Assembly (NCBI RefSeq): GCF_003071065.1 | Contig: NZ_QCXX01000004.1 | Span: 434,614-498,613 of the forward strand | Length of the DNA: 64,000 nt | Source: Sphingobacterium athyrii | GTDB lineage: Bacteria > Bacteroidota > Bacteroidia > Sphingobacteriales > Sphingobacteriaceae | Direction: 5' to 3' | Part shown: positions 54,711 to 62,980 of the stretch, piece by piece | Numbering within the stretch: position 1 is the first letter of the stretch | How the letters are laid out: each line of letters opens with the position of its first letter | Notes under the pieces: generated by a model | Told to the model about the DNA's origin: nothing | Database searches by the model: none | What the model saw: only the letters and a program-made list of their open reading frames with translations | Program-made: the position numbers and the translations under genes

Positions 54711-56252
54711 ATGAAGCTAAGATTAAAATTAGGCGTTGCTTTTACACTGATCAATGGGCTGTTGTATGGGCAAAGTAGCGTGAAATTAGAGCCCATACAG
54801 GGAGAAGTTACGATAGATAGGCATATCTATGGTCATTTTGCGGAACATTTGGGTCGGTGTATTTATGATGGTTTTTATGTGGGAGAGAAAAACGATTCCA
54901 TTCCGCACGCCAATGGGGTACGAAAGGATGTGATTGAAGCGCTCAAGAATTTGAACATTCCAAATTTACGCTGGCCGGGGGGATGTTTTGCGGATACCTA
55001 TCATTGGAAAGACGGGGTCGGACCCAAAGCACAGCGCCCTGCTATTGTCAATAATTGGTGGGGTGGAGTGACAGAGGATAATTCCTTTGGTACACACGAT
55101 TTTCTCAATATGTGTGAATTACTTGGTGCAGAACCTTATCTGGCGGGTAATGTGGGGAGCGGTGAGGTGCAGGAGCTTGCCGATTGGGTCCAATATGTGA
55201 ATTTTAAGGGGGAAAGCCCCATGTCGGATTGGCGACGAAAAAATGGTCGGCAGGAACCTTGGAAGGTAAAGTTTTGGGGCGTGGGAAATGAAGCCTGGGG
55301 CTGTGGTGGAAACATGACCGCTGATTACTACACGGATATATACCGTAAATACGCCACGTTTATGTCGGACTGGACAAATGGAAGTGGCTTATATCGAATT
55401 GCTTCTGGAGCCAATAGTGCAGACTACAACTGGACCGAGACCCTAATGAAGAAAATACCGAGTAGCTTAATGAAGGGTATGGGCCTGCACCATTATGCCG
55501 TGATTAACTGGGACAAGAAAGGTTCAGCGACCAAGTATTCCGAAGAACAATATTTTAGGACGATGAAGTCGGCTTGGTTCATGAATGAACTGGTGGAAAA
55601 GAATATTGCCATTATGGACAAGTATGATCCAAAAGGAAAAGTAGACCTGATCGTTGATGAGTGGGGCGGCTGGTATGAGGTTGAGCCAGGTACCAATCCC
55701 GGCTTCCTTTATCAGCAGAATACGATGCGTGATGCCATGATTGCGGGGATGACCTTGAATATTTTCAATAATCATGCCCGCCGTGTTAAAATGGCCAATC
55801 TCGCACAAGCCGTAAATGTATTACAGGCTGTTATTTTGACAGAGGGTAAGAATATGATCCTAACACCGACTTATCATGTGATGGAAATGTATAAAGTGCA
55901 TCAGGATGCGAAATTAATCCCGATTTCTCTTCAATCAACAGATTTTGAATTTAATAACGAAAAGATTCCGGCAGTGTCTGTTTCTGCATCACAAGACAAA
56001 CAAGGGCGTACACATATTTCTTTAGTGAATATAGATCCAAAAAGGAAAAATAAAGTACACGTGGACCTTGGCTCGGTCAAAGCGGCAAAAGTCACAGGTC
56101 GGATACTTACTGCAGCGAATCTACGGGATTACAATTCATTTAAAAAGCCTACGGTCATTACACCGGTGGTCTATAAGGACGCAAAAATTGTAAATGGAAC
56201 TATTGAGGTTGATATTCCTGCGTTTTCTGTTATTGTACTGGAGTTGATGTAG
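54711..56252 (+). CDS. Exported GH51 alpha-L-arabinofuranosidase (approximately 510-residue type)
   Basis: A 513-residue retaining glycoside hydrolase that removes terminal arabinofuranose from arabinan or arabinoxylan side chains. A short hydrophobic signal (LGVAFTLINGLLYGQ) suggests export. The acid/base Glu is in WGVGNEAWGCGGNMTA and the nucleophile Glu in DLIVDEWGGWYE. LRWPGGCFADTYHWKDGVG and GMGLHHYAVINWDKKG are other GH51 landmarks. It lies 13 bases after the mutarotase gene. The family-typical C-terminal beta-sandwich is present (about 390-510). Confidence 0.94.
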   Translation: MKLRLKLGVAFTLINGLLYGQSSVKLEPIQGEVTIDRHIYGHFAEHLGRCIYDGFYVGEKNDSIPHANGVRKDVIEALKNLNIPNLRWPGGCFADTYHWKDGVGPKAQRPAIVNNWWGGVTEDNSFGTHDFLNMCELLGAEPYLAGNVGSGEVQELADWVQYVNFKGESPMSDWRRKNGRQEPWKVKFWGVGNEAWGCGGNMTADYYTDIYRKYATFMSDWTNGSGLYRIASGANSADYNWTETLMKKIPSSLMKGMGLHHYAVINWDKKGSATKYSEEQYFRTMKSAWFMNELVEKNIAIMDKYDPKGKVDLIVDEWGGWYEVEPGTNPGFLYQQNTMRDAMIAGMTLNIFNNHARRVKMANLAQAVNVLQAVILTEGKNMILTPTYHVMEMYKVHQDAKLIPISLQSTDFEFNNEKIPAVSVSASQDKQGRTHISLVNIDPKRKNKVHVDLGSVKAAKVTGRILTAANLRDYNSFKKPTVITPVVYKDAKIVNGTIEVDIPAFSVIVLELM

Positions 56253-56295
56253 CATTTTGTAAAGGCCTGATAAATGAAGGATTGATCCGTATATA

Positions 56296-56315
56296 ACCGA
56301 GTGGAACGAGTTCAT
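56296..56315 (+). repeat. 20-base repeat, copy 2
   Basis: ACCGAGTGGAACGAGTTCAT matches 7769-7788 with one difference. It lies 41 bases before the start of the second GH51 gene, in the widest spacer of the ara operon. Confidence 0.6.
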
Positions 56316-56356
56316 TTACCATTAAAGACAATAGAAAAGATAAATAATTCTAATAG

Positions 56357-58318
56357 ATGAAGAAAATTGCGTCAATGATGCTATTGCTGGCGAGTTTAAG
56401 CTCTTCGGCAGTGGCGCAGTCCCCAATTGAACTGAATATACAGTTGGACAAACCTACGGGCAAAATATCGCCGCACATGTGGGGTGTCTTTTTTGAAGAT
56501 ATTAATTTGGGCGCCGATGGAGGGATTTATGCCGAATTGGTGAAAAATAGATCGTTTGAATTTGATCAGCCATGGATGGCCTGGAAGAAGCTGGAAAATG
56601 GACCTGAAGGTACTTATTTACTATTAAACGACAGTAAGCGCAAAGGGAATAAACGTTATCTAAGACTAAATAATACGACCAATTTGAAATTGGGACTGCA
56701 AAATGAAGGTTTTAGAGGTATGGGCGTCAAATCAGGCGCTGCTTACGAATTTTCTCTGCAGTATCAGGGTGCTGCGACTGGGATGAAAATCCATGTCGAA
56801 GTTTTAAACGAACAGAATAAAGTAATTGGTGAAGCTGAATTTCCATTAAATGCGGCTACATCATGGTCCGAAGCCGCTGTTAAATTTTCAGTGTCGGAAA
56901 CGACAGCTAAGGCTAAATTAAATGTTTGGTTTACAGGATCAGGTACTTTAGATGTTGATATGCTGTCGTTATTCCCAGTAGATACATGGAAAGGAAGGCC
57001 AAAGGGCTTGCGTAAAGATATGGTTCAGATGCTCGCAGACATGAAACCTGGTTTTATCCGTTTTCCGGGCGGCTGTATTGTGGAAGGTAAAGATCTTGCC
57101 AATAGATTCCAATGGAAGAAAACGGTTGGCCCAATTACCGAAAGGGAGTTGATCATCAACCGTTGGAACACCGAATTTAAACATCGTTTGACGCCAGATT
57201 ATTTTCAGACGTTTGGCTTAGGATTTTTTGAGTATTTCTTATTGGCAGAAGATATCGGTGCAACGCCGGTTCCCATCCTCAATTGTGGAATGGCATGCCA
57301 GTTTAATACCGGTGAAGTCGTGCCTTTAGAAGAGTTAGATGATTATGTTCAGGACGCGTTGGATCTGATCGAATTTGCCAATGGCTCTATAGATACGAAA
57401 TGGGGCAAATTGCGTGCTGAAATGGGACATCCCGAACCCTTCCATCTCAAGATGTTGGGGGTTGGAAACGAAAATTGGGGACCCCAATATATCGAACGGT
57501 TGGCTGTTTTCAAGAAAGCGTTGAACGAAAAGCATCCCGAAATTTCACTTATCGCCAGCTCAGGGACTGATCCCGAGGGAGACCGGTTTGATTTCCTTAA
57601 TGAAAAACTTCGCGCGATGAATATAAATATCATAGATGAACATTATTACCGTCCACCATCCTGGTTTCTTTCGAGTGCAAGCCGCTATGACAATTATGAA
57701 CGAAATGGAGTAAAGATTTTCGCGGGTGAGTACGCTTCACATACAACACGGCCAAACGGCCCGGGGAAAAGTACCTGGGAGGCCGCACTCTCTGAAGCGG
57801 CTTTTATGACTGGGCTGGAGCGAAATGGCGATGTTGTCGAGATGGCGTCTTATGCACCTTTATTTGGCCATGTAGATGGATGGCAATGGTCACCTGACTT
57901 AATTTGGGTTGACAATTTGAAGGTATACGGAACGCCTAGCTACCAAGTGCAAAAATTGTATGCCACCAATAAAGGGACGTCTATTATTCCGATCAAACGT
58001 GAGGGCAAACCCGTTGCCGGACGAGATAGCCTATATGCCTCTGCCGTCTATGACGATTTTTCGCAGCAGTTGGTTTTGAAAGTGGTCAATTACAACAGTA
58101 AGCCTATAAAGGTGAGTCTAGATGTAGTTTCGAAAAAAAAGCTGCTGGCGACGGCTCAAAAAATCACGTTGGCAAATGCCGACCTCAATGTGAGTAACAG
58201 TTTGGACGAGCCATTAAATATTCGTCCAAAGGAAGATACCGTGATTTATAAGGGAAAGAAGCTCGTAGAAACATTTGAGCCTTATTCATTTACCCTGATT
58301 AAAATGTCCACGAAATAG
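56357..58318 (+). CDS. Exported GH51 alpha-L-arabinofuranosidase (long, carbohydrate-binding N-terminus)
   Basis: A 653-residue enzyme of a different GH51 subgroup from its neighbour. The signal peptide is MKKIASMMLLLASLSSSAVA. A jelly-roll region resembling CBM4 (about 60-205, GMGVKSGAAYEFSLQYQG) precedes the TIM barrel. Catalytic residues are in LGVGNENWGPQY (acid/base) and IFAGEYASHTTRP (nucleophile), with FIRFPGGCIVEGKDLANRF at the substrate site. The C-terminal beta domain closes at about residue 650. Such enzymes usually act on arabinoxylan or branched arabinan. The stop lies 25 bases before the GH43 start. Confidence 0.94.
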   Translation: MKKIASMMLLLASLSSSAVAQSPIELNIQLDKPTGKISPHMWGVFFEDINLGADGGIYAELVKNRSFEFDQPWMAWKKLENGPEGTYLLLNDSKRKGNKRYLRLNNTTNLKLGLQNEGFRGMGVKSGAAYEFSLQYQGAATGMKIHVEVLNEQNKVIGEAEFPLNAATSWSEAAVKFSVSETTAKAKLNVWFTGSGTLDVDMLSLFPVDTWKGRPKGLRKDMVQMLADMKPGFIRFPGGCIVEGKDLANRFQWKKTVGPITERELIINRWNTEFKHRLTPDYFQTFGLGFFEYFLLAEDIGATPVPILNCGMACQFNTGEVVPLEELDDYVQDALDLIEFANGSIDTKWGKLRAEMGHPEPFHLKMLGVGNENWGPQYIERLAVFKKALNEKHPEISLIASSGTDPEGDRFDFLNEKLRAMNINIIDEHYYRPPSWFLSSASRYDNYERNGVKIFAGEYASHTTRPNGPGKSTWEAALSEAAFMTGLERNGDVVEMASYAPLFGHVDGWQWSPDLIWVDNLKVYGTPSYQVQKLYATNKGTSIIPIKREGKPVAGRDSLYASAVYDDFSQQLVLKVVNYNSKPIKVSLDVVSKKKLLATAQKITLANADLNVSNSLDEPLNIRPKEDTVIYKGKKLVETFEPYSFTLIKMSTK

Positions 58319-58343
58319 GATGATTATTTGCAGGCACTTTATT

Positions 58344-60263
58344 ATGAATAAAAAAAAGTTGATGTCCATCATTGGGGCTGTTTGTTCAATCATTGGATCC
58401 TTATCCGGCGTATTTGCTCAGGAATACAAATTTGGTCCATCGGAAAAAGATTTTGCGGCTTACTTATTTACCTATTTTAAAGGAAATGCCGTTGCAGACG
58501 AGGCTGTTTGTTTTGCGATCAGTACCGATAGCTACACGTTTAGAACGCTGAACAATAATCAGCCGATATTGGATTCTAAGATCATCAGTAGTACAGGTGG
58601 GGTCAGGGATCCTCATATTCTACGTGCGCAAGATGGAAAATCATTTTATATGGTATTAACGGATATGATTTCCTCAAAAGGGTGGGATTCTAACCGCGGC
58701 ATGGTTCTGTTAAAGTCTACGGATCTGATCCATTGGGATCATCACGCTATTAACATACAGGAACGTTATCAGGGACAGAAAGACTTAAAAAGAGTCTGGG
58801 CACCGCAGACTATATTTGATCCGGGCGCAAATAAATATATGGTTTACTGGTCCATGAAATACGGAGATCAACCCGATGTGATTTATTATGCCTATGCCAA
58901 CCCCGATTTTACAGATTTGGAAGGCGAACCTAGGGTGTTGTTCTTGCCAAAAAATGGTCAATCCTGTATTGATGGGGATATTATTGTTAAAAATGGATTA
59001 TTTCATTTGTTTTATAAAACGGAGGGCGATGGAAAAGGTATAAAACAAGCCATTACAGATTCCTTGACCTCAGGAAAATGGGTGGAACAGCCGGGTTACA
59101 AACAGGCTACCTCAGAAGATGTGGAAGGGTCGGGTATTTTTAGGCGCAATCAATCTGATACTTATGTTCTCATGTATGATGTTTATAAAAAAGGGAAATA
59201 TCAGTTTTGCGAATCGCATGATCTAGATCATTTTAAAGTGATAGATCAACAGATTGATATGGATTTTCATCCGCGACATGGCACAGTTTTGCCTATTTCA
59301 AAAAATGAATTAAACAGATTGGTGCAACATTGGGGTAAGCCCGAAGATATTGCTTTAAATAAGGCGAAGAACCCTGTATTAGAAGGCTTTTACGCAGATC
59401 CGGATGTATTGTATTCCAATAAGACAAAGAAATATTATATCTATCCAACGAGCGATGGTTTTGACGGTTGGGGTGGATATTACTTCAAAACTTTTTCCTC
59501 TACGAACCTCAAGGAATGGAAAGATGAGGGTGTGATATTAGATTTAAAAAAAGATGTTCCTTGGGGTACGCACCATGCCTGGGCACCGACAATTATAGAA
59601 AAGAAAGTTAAAGGCGGGTATAAGTATTATTTTTATTTTACAGCAGCCCAGAAAATCGGTGTTGCCGTAGCTGACTCGCCGACAGGACCATTTAAAGATT
59701 CAGGTAAACCGCTGATAGATTTTAAGCCGAATGGTGTGAAAGGTGGCCAAGAAATCGATCCCGCGGTTTTTACTGATCCCAAAACAGGTAAAAGTTATCT
59801 GTATTGGGGGAATGGACATCTTGCTGTGGCCGAGCTCAATAAGGATATGATCACGATCAAGGAAAATTCGATTAAATTAATAACACCGGATCGCACCTTT
59901 CGCGAAGGTACTTATGTTTTCTTCCGAAAGGGAACTTATTACTTTTTATGGTCTGAAAACGATACCCGTAGTGAAAATTATCGGGTTCGATACGGTACTT
60001 CAACATCTCCTTTGGGACCAATTCAAGTTCCTGATGATAACCTCATTTTGCAGAAAGATGCGGGGCTCGGAATTTTTGGTACTGGGCACAACTCCATACT
60101 ACAGGTACCGGGAAAAGATGAGTGGCATATTATTTACCATCGATTTAATTACCCTAATGGAATTACAATGGGGGATGCTGCCGGTTATCACCGGGAGGTT
60201 TGTATGGATGAATTGCACTTCGATGCAGATGGAAAGATCCTACCTGTGATTCCCAGTCATTAA
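58344..60263 (+). CDS. Exported protein with two GH43-like propeller domains
   Basis: An approximately 639-residue protein carrying two five-bladed propeller domains. The start at 58344 (MNKKKLMSIIGAVCSIIGSL) gives a signal peptide ending VFAQ; an ATG at 58320 adds eight residues. Domain 1 (about 30-330) has TGGVRDPHILRA (base-type Asp89) and VEGSGIFRRN. Domain 2 (about 340-635) has LEGFYADPDVLY (Asp352 or 354), GTHHAWAPTIIE and TFREGTYVFFRKG, the usual base, pKa-modulating Asp region and acid Glu. Members are arabinofuranosidases, arabinanases or xylosidases. Fusion of two such domains suggests action on a branched arabinose polymer. It is the last gene of the ara operon. Confidence 0.9.
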   Translation: MNKKKLMSIIGAVCSIIGSLSGVFAQEYKFGPSEKDFAAYLFTYFKGNAVADEAVCFAISTDSYTFRTLNNNQPILDSKIISSTGGVRDPHILRAQDGKSFYMVLTDMISSKGWDSNRGMVLLKSTDLIHWDHHAINIQERYQGQKDLKRVWAPQTIFDPGANKYMVYWSMKYGDQPDVIYYAYANPDFTDLEGEPRVLFLPKNGQSCIDGDIIVKNGLFHLFYKTEGDGKGIKQAITDSLTSGKWVEQPGYKQATSEDVEGSGIFRRNQSDTYVLMYDVYKKGKYQFCESHDLDHFKVIDQQIDMDFHPRHGTVLPISKNELNRLVQHWGKPEDIALNKAKNPVLEGFYADPDVLYSNKTKKYYIYPTSDGFDGWGGYYFKTFSSTNLKEWKDEGVILDLKKDVPWGTHHAWAPTIIEKKVKGGYKYYFYFTAAQKIGVAVADSPTGPFKDSGKPLIDFKPNGVKGGQEIDPAVFTDPKTGKSYLYWGNGHLAVAELNKDMITIKENSIKLITPDRTFREGTYVFFRKGTYYFLWSENDTRSENYRVRYGTSTSPLGPIQVPDDNLILQKDAGLGIFGTGHNSILQVPGKDEWHIIYHRFNYPNGITMGDAAGYHREVCMDELHFDADGKILPVIPSH

Positions 60264-60270
60264 CAATGTA

Positions 60271-62184
60271 CTAACCAAAAAGGTTATTGGTGAATTTCAC
60301 TTTGATGCCCAATTGGAAGTTATTGATCGTTTTAAAAATTTCTTTAATGGTTGCTTTTTCAATATTTGTCAGACTGTCCATCGGCACATAATTGTTTGGA
60401 CTTAGTTTGGCTATTCGAATTTGATTCGCTTGGTTTTTCAGGCGAATCGACATCAGATAGTAGTAAGATTGATGCAATTCCTCATATTGTTCCTGCGTAA
60501 AAACACCTAAATCAAGTAGTTGTTTGAGCCTACCACCGGTGTTTTCTTCATAAATACGGTTTTTCAGGGCATAAACACGAACCAAGTCTACAATAGGTGT
60601 CATCGCTTTTTTTATGTTGAAGACTTCCGATGAACCGATGGTTTGTGTTTTGATTGCTTTAAAAAATGTTAATGGCGGCTCATATTGTAAGGCATTTTTG
60701 GCGATAAATGCAAAAAATCGATCATTAGGGCGCTGTAACTCGATATTGAGAAATTCTTTAAGCTGATCAATTATCTCTTGGTCGCCGTATAATCGTCGGC
60801 AGTCAAAAAATGTTGAAAATTTAATGGCATTTTCCGGAATACTTTCTTCAATCCATTTTTTGTAGTTGTTTTTCCAATGGGAAAGGGAGTGTGTCCATTC
60901 GGGATTGCTAGCCATATAACCACCTGTGCAGTAGCTAAAACCTATTGTATTCAAATGATCGGATACTTGAGAGGCGAAACGGAGAAAATAATCACGTACC
61001 AGTTCACGCTGTTCGTTGGCTTTATCTTCATAGATAATTGCGTTGTCCTGGTCCGTCATCAACGTTTGTTCTTTTCTACCTTCACTGCCCGTAACCATGA
61101 AAACAAATTTTGCCGGAGGCTCACCTATTTCCCCTATTACTTTTTCGATTACTTTGAGCGCAATACTATCTGCTACCGTCGTGATCACCTGATTGGCAAT
61201 TTCAGCATTTACACCTCTACCAAGCAGTTGGTGGATAATTTCCGGAACATTGTTCCACTTCTCACCCAATTCTTCCAGCGTCTCTGCTAGTTTTACCGAT
61301 TGAATGAATACAAGTGGCGATTGCCCTTGTTCGCTCAACAGGCGATTACGACTTAGGAACCCAACATAGTTTCCTTCTTTTTCCACAAGCAGGTACCTTG
61401 ATTTTGTACGGAACATTTTTAATACAGCCTCATAAAGATAAGACTGATCAGAAATACTAACAATAGGATTGTCCATGACTTCCACAATCGGATGGTCGAC
61501 CGGTATTTGTCGAGCAACTACGTTATCCCGCAAAGTCATATCGGTCACATAACCAATAATGCTATCGTCTTCTTTGATAAATAAGCAACTTACCTTTTGG
61601 TTTGCCATTGTCTTTGCAACCTCATAGATGGGCGTTTCAGGGGTAGAGGCAACAATATCTTTGTAGATGATGTGTTCGATCTTTCTTGAGTATAATTGAT
61701 CTGCTGCAAAATAGCTTTCTTCGAAAGAAGCTGGAGATTTGACAAAATGAGAAAATTCTTCATCCAGCATTCTCCTACCAAAAGAATTGGTAAAAAAATG
61801 GAAAAACTCTTCATTTGCGTTACAAAGCTCAATAAAGTTTTTCCGGGGCAATCGATAAATGACGGTGCCTTTCTTGGCAATTACAGATTTTAATGCTTTT
61901 GTTCGATTCAAAAGGACGGATATTCCGCCAAAACAATAAGGTCTGTGGTGAATTTCCGTCAATCTTTTGTTGTCTAAGTCATCCAAGAAGAACGTTTCGT
62001 ATTCACCTTCAAAAATTAAGTCGACTCCATCCATGTCGGTAATGTTCTGTCGATAGACAAGTGTGTCTTTGGAGAAGCGGTATTCATTGAATATATCTAC
62101 AATACTCAGCTGTAGGGAATCGGGCAGTGCCTGAAAAGGGGGGGTAGATTTCAGTATGGAAAGAATAACCTCGGGATTTTTCAT
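60271..62184 (-). CDS. cNMP-binding, CBS-pair, DUF294 nucleotidyltransferase-like protein
   Basis: An approximately 637-residue cytoplasmic signalling protein. Domain order: a cyclic-nucleotide-binding-like fold (about 15-125), a CBS pair (about 155-280, VSCLFIKEDDSIIGYVTDMT and YLLVEKEGNYVGFLSRNRLL), then a DUF294 nucleotidyltransferase-like domain. The last has GSEGRKEQTLMTDQDNAIIY (about residues 368-387), and a DUF294 C-terminal helical domain completes it. The start at 62184 lies 10 bases after the exonuclease stop; the ATG at 62211 would overlap that gene. Homologues often sit with a DnaQ-like exonuclease, as here. The true activity is unknown. Confidence 0.9.
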   Translation of the reverse strand: MKNPEVILSILKSTPPFQALPDSLQLSIVDIFNEYRFSKDTLVYRQNITDMDGVDLIFEGEYETFFLDDLDNKRLTEIHHRPYCFGGISVLLNRTKALKSVIAKKGTVIYRLPRKNFIELCNANEEFFHFFTNSFGRRMLDEEFSHFVKSPASFEESYFAADQLYSRKIEHIIYKDIVASTPETPIYEVAKTMANQKVSCLFIKEDDSIIGYVTDMTLRDNVVARQIPVDHPIVEVMDNPIVSISDQSYLYEAVLKMFRTKSRYLLVEKEGNYVGFLSRNRLLSEQGQSPLVFIQSVKLAETLEELGEKWNNVPEIIHQLLGRGVNAEIANQVITTVADSIALKVIEKVIGEIGEPPAKFVFMVTGSEGRKEQTLMTDQDNAIIYEDKANEQRELVRDYFLRFASQVSDHLNTIGFSYCTGGYMASNPEWTHSLSHWKNNYKKWIEESIPENAIKFSTFFDCRRLYGDQEIIDQLKEFLNIELQRPNDRFFAFIAKNALQYEPPLTFFKAIKTQTIGSSEVFNIKKAMTPIVDLVRVYALKNRIYEENTGGRLKQLLDLGVFTQEQYEELHQSYYYLMSIRLKNQANQIRIAKLSPNNYVPMDSLTNIEKATIKEIFKTINNFQLGIKVKFTNNLFG

Positions 62185-62194
62185 GAGAACAGCA

Positions 62195-62815
62195 TTAGGA
62201 TATGTTATCAAACTCTGTTTGTTGGTTTAGGATATCTTGATGGGTCAGGTCTTTTCGTTGAATCATTTCAAAATAACATTTTGCCGTGATCTCAGCATCT
62301 TTTTCTGCATCGTGCATATGTTCTGGCGGAGCCGAAAAAAGGGATTCATGTAATAACGAAAGCGGAAGATGGACCATGTTGGGGTTTCTTACGTATCTTT
62401 TGCTATGTAACAGTGTGCAAAAATAATCTACGTCACCAAATGGGAGAACCAAGTTCGACCGGTAGAATTCTGCTGATAATACTTGGAGATCAAAGGAAAG
62501 AAAATGTCCCACAATTTGCGGTTTATATTTTTTAATGTCATGACTTAGCTTGCGCAGCACATCTTTTTTCTTCTCACCATATTTCATTAAAAAGGGGGGT
62601 GTCAACCCATGTATTTGTTCTGATGCCGGACTGATCGGAATAAGTGGTTCATAGATATATTTGTTCGTACGTTTTATTTCATTTTGGTTTTCGTCAAAAA
62701 TGATCCAAGCCAATTGCAGTACATATGGCCAATTGTCGCTTTCTGTGTAACTTTTGCTCCATTTTTTTGGCAATCCAGATGTTTCCGTGTCTAAGAATAA
62801 AAGATATTTTTTCAA
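62195..62815 (-). CDS. DEDDh family 3'-5' exonuclease
   Basis: A 206-residue DnaQ-like exonuclease. The DEDDh acidic residues are visible: LFLDTETSG (Asp9 and Glu11), VGHFLSFDLQVL (third Asp) and MHDAEKDAEITAKCY (His and last Asp). It has no other domain, so it could trim DNA or RNA or process small nucleotides. It is transcribed with the downstream cNMP/CBS/DUF294 gene, suggesting a shared signalling or nucleotide-turnover role. Confidence 0.9.
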   Translation of the reverse strand: MKKYLLFLDTETSGLPKKWSKSYTESDNWPYVLQLAWIIFDENQNEIKRTNKYIYEPLIPISPASEQIHGLTPPFLMKYGEKKKDVLRKLSHDIKKYKPQIVGHFLSFDLQVLSAEFYRSNLVLPFGDVDYFCTLLHSKRYVRNPNMVHLPLSLLHESLFSAPPEHMHDAEKDAEITAKCYFEMIQRKDLTHQDILNQQTEFDNIS

Positions 62816-62980
62816 GGAATCGTTGATTATATACTAAAAATAGTAAAAATAATCTAGTTGATGCGGATTAAATCTCTATCTGTAAAAAATTTACTTTGTA
62901 AAAAACGAGATACTTATTCTAATATTTGGAATTTTATATGTAAAATTGACATTTATTAGTGAATTGCAAAATAACCAATT

